Assembly: GCA_036346205.1 (NCBI GenBank)
Contig: JARFJB010001987.1
Coordinates: 2,406,501-2,470,500, forward strand
From: Vesta saturnalis
Taxonomy: Eukaryota; Arthropoda; Insecta; Coleoptera; Lampyridae
DNA length: 64,000 nucleotides
Direction: 5' to 3'
Below the pieces are notes generated by a model. It ran no database searches, was not told the DNA's origin, and worked only from the letters and a program-made list of their open reading frames with translations. The translations under genes were made by a program, and so were the position numbers. Positions 11,480 to 23,400 of this stretch are shown one piece after another (position 1 is the stretch's first letter; each line of letters starts with the position of its first letter).

Positions 11480-11910
11480 CATTCATCTAGGAGACCAGAG
11501 GATTTCGAAATAAACGAATACATCTAGGAATAGAAAAACTGGCCAAAGCAACGCACCAAGCCATCATAATGAGGTAGCAGCAGCAGTTCGGAAAAAAATA
11601 AGAACGCTTCAAGCACAACAGCAGGTGCAGAACAACAAGCTATCAACACTCAACCCATTCATGGATAGAGAAGGTATTCTACGAGTAGGAGAAATTGCAT
11701 TAGAAATTAAAACCTTCAAAACACGTCATACTTGACAGACGTACGCAGTCGATGACATAATGTTAGTAAAAGAAGATTTACATTTACCTAGCTAAATGGC
11801 CACTAGCACAAATAACAAAAGTACGTCCAGCAGAAGATGGAAAGGTTTGCATTGTAACAACTCACAACCCCGATGGTAAAACCAGTAAAAGACACATTTA
11901 ACGCCTGATG
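11480..11910 (+). pseudogene. BEL/Pao pol: pre-integrase and integrase C-terminus
   Basis: Two conserved pieces are visible. The first is LNPFMDREGILRVG near 11655, the L-N-P-F-x-D-x-x-G-I-L-R-V-G motif that precedes the integrase in BEL/Pao polyproteins. The second, near 11760-11905, reads DDIMLVKEDLHLP and, one frame over, WPLAQITKVRPAEDGKVCIV, the usual end of the BEL integrase. About 330 residues that normally lie between them are missing. Stops and frame changes are present. Confidence 0.75.
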
Positions 11911-11949
11911 TAACTAAAATCGTCCACCAAAACGCCAGCTGAATAGGAA

Positions 11950-12700
11950 GGTATCACTTGGACTCCTAACGGTGTTAGCGGTTCAAGAGCTCACTTCATG
12001 TACCCAGATCCAGGATTGTACATTAAGGACATAGGTAATGCGCGAATAGGAAGAAGCACATTCCGGATCGACATTAGATACGATAACGCCAATATAAAAG
12101 ATAATGGGTGCAGTACTCGCCATACAACTGGAGTGTTTACAAACTGTAATACAAACAATTATTCAAGTCCATAAGAACATCAACTCGTTGAACAAGAATC
12201 AACAAGAGTTTATGTAGACCGCAGATCGTCAAACCAAATACATGTTATTAGATTGAGAGAAATAAATTAAATCTGGGCATGGGGGCGACTAACACCAGAG
12301 GAAGATGGTACATATTAAGCTCATATGAAATAGCAGGGAACCTCATCAATGAGGTATGTTTCCACTACACAAAGGTATTGGTAAGTGAGCCGTGGCAGAA
12401 GCAGCTTTAACGATCTCATCACGGAAGCGCACATAAAATAACTAGTGACCTCAGCATTATCATCTAACGTAGATACATTAACACATCCGATAGTGACGGC
12501 GAGTGTCAAATAGGATTATCACCAGATCTATATATCAGGATGCTTCAAAGTGTCAGAAATCACGCATTATGTAGTCATGCAGATAACACCAATATCACTG
12601 TGGATGAAAAACGGGATGCATTGGATGATGGAGGTAGAAAACGGAATCACGGTAGCCGATTGTAAGAACCAATTATGTTGTCTACTGTCGAATGAAGAAT
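11950..12700 (+). pseudogene. env-like ORF remnant
   Basis: About 80 open codons from 11950 run to a stop near 12180 and contain GLYIKDIGNARIG followed by FRIDIRYD. This resembles the G-x-x-x-x-x-x-G-x-x-x-x-x-x-x-W/F-x-I-x-x-x-Y block at the start of envelope proteins in insect LTR elements (family knowledge, weak match). A later part, SLWMKNGMHWMMEVENGITV near 12600, could be the distal envelope. Stops occur throughout and no intact fusion or membrane segment can be read. The position after integrase supports the call. Confidence 0.4.
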
Positions 12701-13000
12701 TCTAATTGCGTAATAGGCTAAGTGCACCAATGAGCAATAGAAAACACATGCAAAGGGGTAAAGCAACAAATGCATTGAACAATTTAGAAATAGATGTGTG
12801 TGCCCAACACTTGCACATTTGTCACGAAGAACATAACCAAGGCAGCAATAGTGTGCAGTGGAGTCCGGCAAGACATAACGTTAACCCAAACAGGAATCAT
12901 CCAGATATCGCAGGAATGCCTGCTAACATAGCTGAGTCCAACTGGGCAAGATGCGGTATTAGTGATTAGTAGTTATCACAAATCAGCCAATATTAACACA

Positions 13001-14696
13001 ACAGGTTCGGTTAAACACCAGATCAGACAAACAGCATTCAAAAGACAATCTAAAGGGTGCTGTATATGAACTTTTATTGGAAGATTGAATGTATTGATGC
13101 GCAGGAGACGCACCAGGCATAACACGAATTTGGCAGTGGGAAGGGAGAAGGAGTCTTTATTTTATATCGATACGAAACGGTCCAAACTTTAAATTATGTA
13201 AACATTTTAATTATGTGGTTTGAAGTTGTATAAAATTGCACATTTTATGTTTTACGTCGGAAATTATTAAACATATGATTCTATTAGTGATTGTATATTA
13301 GATTTAAAAGGACCTAACCGTTGAATTACGGGATCTGACCAAAGAAATAAATATTGTGTTGCGAATTTAAGTTAGCGAAGTAAATGTTAACGAAGATACG
13401 TGCTAAATTCATTGCTTCTTAAAGTAACTAACAATTACAATCATTTATAAATTTAATTATGTAAATGGTGGATTAACATGGTGTGCACTGTGCAATTAAT
13501 TGGTTATAACTGGAAGTTCAAAAGATTTATTTAAATTGTATGTAAGCATAGAGCTTAAATAAATAATAAAATGGATATCAAACGACTACTACGAAATAAA
13601 TAGTGAAGTTCAAATATACTTCATTACTGAAAGAGAAGTAAGTTGGTTTCTGAAGCAATCAATCAATGTCCAAAGAGATTGGAACATTATTATTCCACAC
13701 CTAACTTAGAATATATTACGAGTGTTTGTGAATATTGTGATTCCGAAGAAGATACCAGATATTGGATTATTAATTTCAATTTAGTAAGAGACCCCATCTT
13801 TCTTTATATAATACTTAAATAAATCAATGATCGCGTGCTGATTTAATTTATCAAATTCATTAAAATTATTGGTAGAGTAAATAAATTGTGTCGGAACTCG
13901 GCTATTGCATGTATATGTACACAGTTTATTTTTAAGTTATCAAAAGATATAGTTTAAGTGGAGGGAGCGTTTAGCACATTTATTATTAACTCAGTTCATA
14001 AATAATTCGAATGTTAATTAATATTTATAACTAAACGTCATTAATTAATTTAATTGAACTGTCGAAATTTTCAACATAACTATATATTAACAGGTAGATT
14101 TGAGTAACCTTATAATATTATCATAACGGAGGATTCATAAGTAAATTGAATATTGATTTCATTTATATCTATAAATAAGCTAGCCTGCGTAACATTTTTT
14201 TTATCTTATTCAATACATCGCACAATCACCAATGTTAAATTGAAACAATCGTTTATTTTTTGCAAATAGGATTTAGTTACCCTGAATAGCTGTGATATTA
14301 GATTAATATATTGTATTCAGTTAGATACGCTACTTCTATTACTCACAGGGTGCAAATACCAGTTTAGAATCGGTTCAAGTGCGGGTGTACCTCTTGCGTC
14401 CCCAACACAATTAATCTCAACTAAGCAGAGATTAAACTCTTAAGATTTAGGCGAGCTAAGTTAATGGTTGGTCAACAAACCACATCAGTTTTAATGTAAA
14501 ACAGAAAATAAAATTAATTTTAAGAAATTACTGAAGGACTGTAGAGTTTGAACCTGAACAATCTAACTCTGGACGTTTTGTAACTAAAGGTATTCCAAGT
14601 TGTCATTAAAAATTCGATATAAAGGGAGATTTTCGTATTCTGCATGTACGTAGTAATAAATAAATTAATGGTGATAACGTTTGGGCACTATTTATA
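13001..14696. other. AT-rich non-coding stretch
   Basis: No conserved coding text, tRNA or terminal repeat was recognised. The part at 14340-14480 is somewhat richer in GC but contains no open frame of note. It ends at the TA where the long-TIR transposon begins. Confidence 0.4.
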
Positions 14697-15175
14697 CAGG
14701 GTGGCTGTCTACTGCGTGGATGAAGGATTTCTCCTTAACTATTAGAGATATCCTCAACCAATTGTGGTGTGGTAATTCACGATCCTTGGACCTACATTCT
14801 AAAAACATTTAGGTATATATAGGGTGATTGATAAAAATATGCCAACCCAAACCTGTGTTTTTTTAATGGAATACCCTGTATATTTTGCATCTTTGGATTC
14901 ACTGTTACATTTAGAATAAAAGTACAGAAATTTGTATCTGTATCACTAACCGTTCTGCAGATATCGTCACTTTAGTACCAAAACAGAGTTAACTTTGGAA
15001 CCACAATGCGAGCGTTGTCACCACGATTTTGTAAATCTGTTTATACCACCGAATATTAATAATAGTCTACTAACAAACAAACTGGGAACTTTTCCGAAAA
15101 CGTGTAAAACTATGCAGAATGATTAACTTACGCGAAATGTAATTTTTTCAAATGCAACACCCTGTATATTTTTTC
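14697..15175 (+). repeat. Left inverted arm of the 14.7-19.8 kb transposon
   Basis: This arm is collinear with the reverse complement of 19305-19756 at high similarity, with scattered substitutions and small gaps. The innermost matching part includes TTAACTTACGCGAAATGTAA, present in both arms. A further similar end sequence (AATGGAAYNCCCTGTATRTT) appears at 63788, suggesting other members of the family in the genome. Confidence 0.85.
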
Positions 15176-15409
15176 ACATTTTGATTCCCCGTGAAAAGTA
15201 GATACTAATTGATAATAGGTTTCATAGCCATAAGACGGACCCTTTCTGAGATATTGATGCTTTATTTGAAAATATTGAAATGCAGAAGAACAAATAAAGC
15301 AAATAAGAAAATACGAATGGCAAATAAATTCTTTAACTGACTGGAAAACTTAATTAATAACAAAACAATACAATAAAACAAGTAAACATAAACGAATAAA
15401 ACCATAATT

Positions 15410-16446
15410 TCAAATTAAATTTTCAAAATGCTCACCGCGCCTAGTTAAACACTGCAATTCGCTTGGTAACCAAAAGATTCACTCGCAACAACATTAGAGG
15501 CGAAATGGATTGAGACGCAGCCCTGATTCCATTTTTCATATCCCGCTTGTGGTGGAAGGATGTTGGTAAACTTTTTCTTTAACGTAGCCCCAAAGGAAGA
15601 AATCAAGGGGCGTAAGATCAGGTGATCTGGTTGGCCAGTTTTGCACGCCACCTCATCCTATCCACCTCATCGGAAAATTTCAATCGAGATATTGCCTAAA
15701 GTTGATTGCTTAGTGTGGAGTGGTGCCATCCAGTTGAATCAACATCGTAGCTACCTCGATATTTTCCAAAAGCTCGGTTAAATCATTTTCCAAAAACTGT
15801 AAATATCTTTCTCCAGTAAGACTCCCATCAAAGAAAAAAGGACCAACCACATTAACATTGATTATTTCACCCCACACATTAACTGACCATCGATGCTGGT
15901 GATCAACAACTCTCAAAATATCTGGATTAGTATCTGAATAGTGATGACAATTTATTATAATTTATTAATATTGCCATTATTGTGAAAAGTTGCCTCATCC
16001 GTAAATAGAATGTTATTAACAAAATTGGGTTCTTCATTGACTTTAGTAGTTACCCATTGGCAGAAAGATTCAAGATTTTGGAAATCTATTTCACTTAAAG
16101 CTTGATATCATAAGGATGCAATTTGTTTTTTTAATAAATCTGCGAACTGCATCTCTATTTAGGTGTAGGTGTGTACTTAGCTCTCTGGTACTAATTTGCG
16201 GATTTTCTATGAGATGCCACAACTTGAAACTAAACTTCTTTATTTGGGCTTGTTTTTGCTCGCTTTGGATAACACACACTTCCTGAATATATAAATCTCT
16301 CAGCTACATTCATAAACTATTCTTTCCGCGGGCTGTCTCCTCTCTGGGTATCGTTCACAGTACAAACGGGTGGCCAGCAAAGCATTTCCTTGAGCTTCGC
16401 CGTAAATAATGATTATATCGACCATTTCTTCTTCGGAAAAATTCAT
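15410..16446 (-). pseudogene. DUF4817-type transposase, near full length
   Basis: The start at 16446 reads MNFSEEEMVDIIIIYGEAQG and then NALLATRLYCERYPERRQP, the typical DUF4817 N-terminus. A second helix-turn-helix part follows (NPQISTRELSTHLHLNRDAV). The core shows HQHRWSVNVWGEIINVNVVG, then FFFDGSLTGERYLQFLENDL, and IQLDGTTPH at the second acidic site, where family members usually have W-F-Q-H-D-G-A-P-A-H. The tail reads LTRRGEHFENLI before TGA at 15412-15410. Frame breaks near 16310, 16090 and 15700 prevent function. Its length is right for the family (about 345 codons). Confidence 0.85.
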
Positions 16447-17559
16447 TTTGTACAAAAATTGACAAAGTGACAATCCAAAAACACAAACTAATGGAACAAT
16501 ATTTTAATGATTATACAAACGTCAAAACAATAGATGCAATTGTTCCTCTTTATTACGAGCGACTAGCCCACCTGATTTGTTTTGTTAAGTTCTACGTCCT
16601 GTACATAAGATAGGATTTTCCCGAAACGATTTAAAATAATCACAATTAAAAAGGAAAATAAGTTTTCGTTGCAGATAACACACAACTATCCTTTTCCTAT
16701 ACACAAGAAAAAGGAATAAACCGATTCTGTTAGTAAAGTGATTCTCTGAACGCAGGTCAACGTACTATTGTAACCGACATTAAAGAAAGTGCTCATCCTC
16801 TTTAAACTCTCACACCATTTATTTCTCGAATTCGTATATAAATACAAGGTTTTATATACATAGGATAGTTAAAGCTTGAGAATATTGATTTTGTTCTCTT
16901 TAAGATAAAATCAGATTTAATTATAATGGAAAATTATCAATAAGAAATTGATTTGCGGATGAATTATTACAAAAGTCGATACTGTATTGGTTTTTTAACT
17001 TTTGTAATCTAAATATAGTTGGTGGGAAGCTTCTTTCCGCTTCAACTCCGCATTACCTAAACGTTTGTTGAACTATAGACACCTCACTATCCTGACACCT
17101 GAGACCACCAACAAGGTTGGGATTGACAATATCGTGTTCAGACCTAAAGGATCATCCCCTGCCTGTGTTTTGTAAATAATTGTTTTGTTACATGTTTTTC
17201 CTTAGGTTAAGTTGAAATAAACGTAAAATAAGTAAAATATTTAGAATTGTAAATTATAGGGAATAAATGTAGTTGTTTGTTGAAATCTTTCAGTCAATCA
17301 AATCTCGATCACGACCTTTCTTCGATTGTTGTCAGTCCGAGGCAATTCTACACGCTAGAATTTATAGTAAACGCAGACCCGTTATTTAAGTACTTACACT
17401 GGGCGCTTTAAATAAATAAAGTGAGTAAGTTTACATCTGAGACTAGCATCTCAATTTGATTAGACATTAGTTATAAATTGACCCTAACTTCTGGGTTTAC
17501 ATTTGACACGAATTCAAATTAGATAAAGTAAACAAAGTTAAAGTGATAGCGGCTTACAA

Positions 17560-17615
17560 ATTGGCACCTAAGGTAGCGGCTTACAAATTAGCACATAACG
17601 TAGGGGCTCGATTTG
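17560..17615 (+). promoter_or_regulatory. Duplicated tRNA-Lys-type primer binding site, decayed
   Basis: The text contains GCGGCTTACAAATTGGCACC and, about 30 bp on, GCGGCTTACAAATTAGCACA followed by TAACGTAGGGGCTCG. The second copy resembles the TGGCGCCCAACGTGGGGC primer site that is complementary to the 3' end of tRNA-Lys, with substitutions. The unit appears to be duplicated in tandem. Confidence 0.45.
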
Positions 17616-17732
17616 ATTTGACAATTACCAGATAAGATTGACACAAACAAACTAATAAAATTCAGTTACAAATCCAACATCCAGTCCGACATAATAATTT
17701 ATATTTTTTTTCGGAGTTAAATAATTTCAGAG

Positions 17733-18625
17733 ATGTCGAATCGGGAGAAGACAGCGATATACGAGTCGGATGGATTTATAAATTAAAGAAGAAGTTCGTA
17801 AGTATCGATTAGACACCGAAGGAAACGCGACACACTCTGAGCCAGAGTAGCGAAATACCTAAAAGTAGGAGAGGGACAAATGCTGGAACCTAGTGAAGTA
17901 AGGCCGACATTTACAGGTACATTTACATCTACCGACACACCAATTTACGGTCCGCTGGTTACACATATAAAGAGAGCAGACATTTGCGATCAAACTCGCA
18001 AATGAGGAGTAAGATGCGACAGCAGAAGCGACCCAATATCTTTTCTTGAGCTTGTGCAAGGACTTAAAAAACGATATCGCAGACCACGACTTACTGATTG
18101 CGTTACACTTTGTTATGGTACCGAAATAACAAAAACTCGTGGAATACCTGGCAGGACTTTTTACGAAGTTTCCGATTACACTTCTAACCGCATCGACATC
18201 AAACCCATTTAGAAGAAAAAATCAGAAACCGTATACAAAAGTCAAGGGAGAAAGCAGCTGCGTAAGTAACTGTTATCCTAACGCTCATGCGACGACATGG
18301 CGAGGTGTCTGGGAATAGCCAGCTACAAAGAAATTATGACAATTTACGCAGTGAATATAAGACTTCAGTAATATTTCTGAGTTATTAAAAATAGCGACGC
18401 AATTTGACACGTTACCTCCGAACAATCCGTCTTCTGTAATCAACACAAGCCGTCCGAAAGTACATTTTAGTGGACTCTCAACCGCATCAGCACCTGTACA
18501 GAATTCCGCTAAACCGAGTGAGACCAGAGGGGATCAACGAAACATACCGCCGAGGTTTGTTGGAAGTGCGGAGGACAAGGGCATGTTAGAAATAAATGTA
18601 AGAATCCGTTTAAACGGATAAATAA
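17733..18625 (+). pseudogene. Gypsy gag with zinc knuckle
   Basis: A start at 17733 reads MSNREKTAIYESDG. The body is broken by many stops and frame changes. Near the end, at 18558-18599, a clean zinc knuckle reads CWKCGGQGHVRNKC (C-x2-C-x4-H-x4-C), the nucleic-acid-binding element of retroviral-type Gag proteins. The assignment rests on this knuckle and on the placement between a primer-site-like sequence and an integrase end. Confidence 0.7.
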
Positions 18626-18841
18626 GGGATAAATAGGGACATTGATCGCACAACTAACACTGGGTTCTCGCCCACCCTACTGCATCAAGGACGCGAATTC
18701 AACCCGCCCGGTGCTCTGTATACACAAGGTATCCCCGCAGACGAGTCTTCTGCCGTGACACCGCGTGAGCAAGAAACCTAGATGAAGTACGTGGGGGATC
18801 TAAGGGAGATTACTAGAGCCACGCTCGCCTGATCTTTTGAG

Positions 18842-19084
18842 ATGCAAAAGCACCATTATAACCTTCGCCGAAAACCGTACCGCCCGAGAATCGGAACGTT
18901 GGTATACCGTAAGTCCCACCTGCCATCCCACAAGGCTAAATATTTTTCAACAAAACTAGCCTCGAAGTACAACGGTCCGTACCAAATACATCGCATCCTA
19001 TCACCAGTAATCGTAGAAATTCCCGATCCAACCACCAAGAAATCCGTAAGCCAAGCTCACGTCAAGGACTTGAAGGACGCGTAA
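18842..19084 (+). pseudogene. Gypsy integrase C-terminal end
   Basis: An uninterrupted frame of 80 codons starts MQKHHYNLRRKPYRPRIGTL and contains KLASKYNGPYQI, the GPY/F-type motif found after the catalytic core of many Ty3/Gypsy integrases, ending AHVKDLKDA. The catalytic D,D,E part and the rest of pol are missing, so the frame was left open by chance or by recency. It is too short to act as an integrase. Confidence 0.85.
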
Positions 19085-19304
19085 AATACGCGTACTCTGA
19101 GGGTGATTCTACAAGATGCAGTCGCATTTAGCCTGAGATAGTAGTCCGAACTTTTCAAAAAGAGGAAAGGGTGGCATGTAAGGATTCAGAAAAATGATTA
19201 CGTAAATTAGCAAATTAAGTTTTGTAAATTGCATGTTTTATAGAAGCTCCGATGCATTTTAAAAAATTAATTTGCCAATGTACTTAATAATTTTTCTGGA
19301 TCTT

Positions 19305-19756
19305 TACAGGGTTTTGCATTGGAACTAATTGAGAAAAATTACATTTCGCGTAAGTTAATCATTCTGTATAGTTTTGCATGTTTTTGAAAAATTTCCCAGT
19401 GTGTTTGTTAGTAGACTATTATTAATAGTCGGTGGTATGAAGAGATTTACAAAATCGTGGTGACAACGCTCGCATTGTGGTTCCAAAGTTAACTCTATTT
19501 TGGCACTAAATTGACGATATCTGCACGGTTAGTGATACAGATACAAATTGCTATACTTAACAGTGAATCCAAAAATGCAAAAATATACAGAGTGTCTCAT
19601 TTAAAACACACAGGTTTGGGGTGGCATATTTTTGTCAACCACCTATATATATTTAGAATGTAGGTCCAATGATCGTGTATTGCCACACCAAAATTGCTTA
19701 GATATCTCTAATAGTTGAGGAGCAATCCTCCATCCACGCAGTAGATACCCACCCTG
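19305..19756 (-). repeat. Right inverted arm of the 14.7-19.8 kb transposon
   Basis: It pairs with 14697-15175 in opposite orientation. The outer end reads CCACCCTG then TATACAG. TA directly outside matches the TA at 14695-14696. Confidence 0.85.
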
Positions 19757-21889
19757 TATACAGAGAGGTAACCATTCAAGGAATGAAGAGTTTAGATCAA
19801 TTTTATCATACTCTTCAAATATTTCTATTAAACATTGATAATTCATCAGTGAATAGCCTATTTTACCGTTGAATATTCAAAGAAAGGAATTATTCTCAAA
19901 TTTAAACGTGCTGCGCATATATCCTCTATAATGGGTAAGCAATTTTCACATAATTAGAAACTTTTAAGTAAATTAAATTTTATTTTATTTTATTTTATTA
20001 ATTTTATTTTAAAATAGAAATGCATCGATAAAACTTTTACGAGTATACGCACACGTATATAATGAATTCGTTTAAAATTCATAACCGTTCGTAATTTAGC
20101 ATTTATAAAATTCAAATTCGTACACTTAATATCAAAATTAAACGCAATTTTCGTATTTATTACAATTGTGTTTTGCAAAATATCATTAATACCTTCTATA
20201 AAGCTTTTGTTAACGTGTGTAATGAGCTTATCCCTCTGAAATATTTGATTTATAGCCACAAATATACAAATGACAAAAACATTACTTTCAGAAGTGATTG
20301 CTTTAAATTCATCCACAAATATGAAACTTTTTTACAATGTATTCGTATACAGATTTTTTCAGTAATGAAGCATGGCGATCTCAAACATCAAATAATTGAA
20401 ACAGTTGAAATTATAGTAAACAGTAATACTCTAATTCCCTTTAGGTGTACATTAGAGAATTGAGACGATAAAGTAATTGTTTTAGGGAAACACTCTCTTA
20501 TAGTGTTTGCTATACATACGTAGATATCTAACGTTCAATGTCTTGTTCGAACGCAAGAAGAATTTCACTCGCTTTAAGAAATTTAAATAGTAGTAAACCT
20601 TTCAAATGACTGATTCCGAATTCGATGAGTAAAGCTTAAAGCTACCCGAACTTTTAGTTGGATTAAAGCTTTCAATAGTAAATGATTTGTACCATTACGT
20701 CTGCTATTTCATTTTCTACATGATCTTTATTATCACTATTGTAAAATTGAAATGTATTGCATACTTTGTGATAGAATATACGTACCCATAGTAAGGAAAG
20801 TCAGCCGAGTCCAAAAGCATTCCCACCTTAGTATGCTTCAGTAGTCTCAATAAAAATTTTTGAAACCTAAACGTTTAGACCTTTAGGTTTCAAATTCTTA
20901 AACAATAAATTTGATGAACGCATTTTATTAAGATCAGACACACAATGGTAGATAGAATACAAAGCACATACCTCTGTTTTACATTTTTAAATATTATATG
21001 AAATAATTTTGATTTATTTTTTACCACTCACAATCACATCATGTAACGTAGTGTGTAATATTTTATTAAGAAATGAGACAAAAAAACTCGCAAATTACTA
21101 TGCTAAATTGTTTAGAAAGTTATTAAATAAAATTTAATCATACATGAAAAATGCCATTTTAGGATATTGGCTTACTGTTTTTTACCGGCGAAAATGCCAG
21201 TAGAATCGAAAGTAACAGATAAGAGAAGGACCGGAAGCTCAGTGGAACTAACGTCGTGGGCGCGTTATTAATCTTGCGATTAGGATAACTCGTAATACAT
21301 CAGACACAATAGGGGAAAGTCATATATTAAATGGACGCCCATTTGTTTATAAACCGCAATATCGGGGACTAAAAACCTATATGCGAATATTCCGTAGCAG
21401 TGATGATTCTGAAATCGTTACAATAAAATGTCCTAAGTTAGTAAAGAATTTCCTATCCCTTTCCGCAACTGTAATAGCATTGTTAATAAATGTTATCAGT
21501 TGCACACTCCTTTCTCACTCCATTAAAATCTCTTTATTAATATCCAACCGCCCGCATTCGAAAATTATTATTATTCTCATTCTTATTTCCGCTATATTTA
21601 ATTCTTCTAATATAGCATCCTGAGAGTTTACCTGAATATTAAGAGTTACTAAATCATGCCTGTTAAACCATGTCCGAAATTACCTGCTATCCTGATTTAT
21701 TATTTCCTACATTGTACCATATGATTCAGAACCTCATCCTAGCCAACTAAAAGAAGTCATCTCTTAGAGTGTGTACCACGAAGTTCAATTATTGTGACTT
21801 CCTCTGTGGTCCTGTCTCCGTCTGATATATGGTATTAAAAATATGACCATATAACCCATACGCTCAATGCTATTAACTGGTTTACTATG
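19757..21889. other. AT-rich stretch with one unassigned open frame
   Basis: No TE or host gene could be assigned. The longest frame is at about 20083-20463 on the plus strand, 127 codons from the preceding stop and without an ATG near its start. The reverse strand of the same segment is also open for 108 codons (20316-19990). Dual openness in AT-rich DNA is usually chance. The plus product has no recognised domain. Confidence 0.35.
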
Positions 21890-21920
21890 GACACACGTCA
21901 CTTAATTCATCTAGGAAATT

Positions 21921-22184
21921 TTGCTCTCTGTTTACTTAACTCAAAGCACATTAGGTACTACAAGTATTGTTAAAAAATTTAAGTTAAGATCTAATGTGCA
22001 CTCAAAAGCAACAAGATTCAATTATATGTTTTCTATTTATCGCTATAAAATTGGTTTATATAAGAGATCTTTCAAGCTTTATAATAAATTGCCCAATGAA
22101 GGTTTAAATATTTACAAACTTAAGCACAAAATTAAAATTTTTTATGCATTCAATCAATTGAATATACCTACTATACATTTTTAA
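21921..22184 (+). pseudogene. Non-LTR ORF2 C-terminal end
   Basis: The frame ends with GLYKRSFKLYNKLPNEGLNI followed by YKLKHKIKIFYAF and a stop. The K/R-x-Y/W-N-x-L-P motif followed by a basic helix is the usual last block of Jockey/CR1-type ORF2 proteins. Upstream text (KLRSNVHSKATRFNYMFSI) fits the preceding H-x-x-x-T-R region. The RT core is not found upstream, so this is a 3' fragment. Confidence 0.65.
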
Positions 22185-22369
22185 TATATTACTTATAATT
22201 ATTATTTTGTACTATTACCTTTCGTTTTATTTGCTTGACTTACATGTTTATTGAAGTTAAAATATCTGCCAACATCTTAGTTGTACATTCTACACATGAA
22301 GTTTTGGCTCTACAGTTAGGTAGAGAAAAGTTTTTACGTTGATTATAACCAGTGTAATGTCTACTTAGT

Positions 22370-22370
<1 letters not shown>

Positions 22371-22450
<80 letters not shown>

Positions 22451-22560
22451 GCACCACACACGCACACGCACACGCACACGCACACGCACACGCACACGCA
22501 CACGCACACGCACACGCACACGCAGACGCACACGCACACGCACACGCACACACACACACC
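22371..22560 (+). repeat. Compound microsatellite (TA)n-(CA)n-(CACACG)n
   Basis: About 58 bp of alternating TA are followed by CA repeats and then by roughly 15 copies of the hexamer CACACG with a few changes. All six-frame ORFs in this block are repeat artefacts. Confidence 0.97.
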
Positions 22561-22784
22561 CACCCATCCACCCACTCACCCAATTATGCATTAGTAGTGT
22601 TCATGTCCAACGTCCTACATATAGGATAGTCGAAAGCGGATGTAAAAAAATACGTTGAAAAATTATTTAATCAAATTTTGTAAATTATGTATGTAATCTT
22701 TGATATTTTGTGCTTATTGTAGAAAAATAAAATAATAAGACATTGATCTGTGTAAAAACAAAAAAAAACACTTACTTTGCAAAG

Positions 22785-23400
22785 CGTACCCTGTATTCGG
22801 CCATTCTCAAAAACCAAACTAAAATTAAAACTGCACAACTTTGGGTCAATCACTTTCCGATACCTTTCAATGCGCTCAATTACTCGTCCCAAGTCGTAAT
22901 ATTCTCGATATACAAATTTCATTGATCTCCTGCGAACAGTTACCAACTCCGTGCGAGCGTCAAAACAAATTGCTCCCCGGGAACATTACTGACCCACCAC
23001 CAAGTGGAACTCTTGAAGAGGTATTGCAGCTCCAAACACGCTCACGTCCATCTGATGACTTCAAGCTGACTTTTGTTTCATCGGAATACAAAACTTGTTT
23101 CCAGTCGTCAATATTTTACACGTCCAAACCGCACTAGGCGTCGTGTATGGTTACCGAAATAAGCGGGTTGCCAAACCAGCTACAGTGGAAATGGTCGTGG
23201 TCGATATAATGAGTGAAATGATTGAAAAGTAGTTTCAAACAGCTTACACTTACCATTAATCTACAATTCACAAAGCGCAGTCCGGAAAAAGTTGTCTCTA
23301 TCTTAAATTTTGCTAAAATAAATAGTCGTAGGCGGGATGGTAAATTAATCCTATCTGACTGAGGCAGAAAGGATAGCAGCTTACTCAGTAAAACCATTCA
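22785..23400 (-). pseudogene. Tc1-like (DDE_3) transposase remnant
   Basis: On the minus strand, near 23100, the text reads VLYSDETKVSLKSSDGRERV followed by W, then VPLGGGSVMFPG near 23000. These are the first acidic site (S-D-E-T) and the G-G-G-S-V-M block of Tc1-like enzymes, where the usual word is VMVWAGI. A frame-shifted continuation (LVTVRRRSMKFVYREYYDLG) follows. The second and third acidic sites are not readable, which suggests an internal deletion. Surrounding sequence to 23400 on the N-terminal side is decayed. Confidence 0.7.

Larger units (their letters stand above)
10980..13000 (+). mobile_element. BEL/Pao LTR retroelement remnant with env-like tail
   Basis: Coding fragments follow the order of a BEL/Pao provirus, but most of pol is missing. 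A lysine/serine-rich start (MSNKSHRSSTPKRK at about 11019) is followed by the pre-integrase region, the integrase C-terminal region and an env-like region. Protease, RT, RNase H and the integrase core are absent, so this copy has a large internal deletion. No paired LTRs could be aligned. Confidence 0.6.
16800..19200 (+). mobile_element. Gypsy (Ty3-like) LTR retroelement remnant, pol deleted
   Basis: A promoter-like TATATAAATACA lies near 16835 and an AATAAATAAA lies at about 17412. Two PBS-like words follow at 17563-17575 and 17593-17612, then a gag gene, then directly the integrase C-terminus and a purine-rich AAGAGGAAAGGG tract at about 19160, where a polypurine tract would be. Protease, RT, RNase H and the integrase core are missing. 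No second LTR was recognisable. Confidence 0.65.
14697..19756 (-). mobile_element. DUF4817-type transposon with ~450-bp inverted ends, Gypsy nested inside
   Basis: The ends read TA-CAGGGTGG at the left and CACCCTG-TA at the right, and inverted similarity continues for about 450-480 bp on each side (14697-15175 and 19305-19756). One block reads GGACCTACATTCTAAA and another GTTAACTTTGGAACCACAAT, identical in both arms. The transposase is at 15410-16446 on the minus strand. A Gypsy remnant occupies about 16800-19200, between the transposase start and the right arm. Without it the element would be about 2.6 kb. Confidence 0.8.

Noticed and set aside
22240..22658. ORFs across the TA/CA microsatellite
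   Set aside because: Translations are Y-I, H-A or C-V repeats, present in all six frames.
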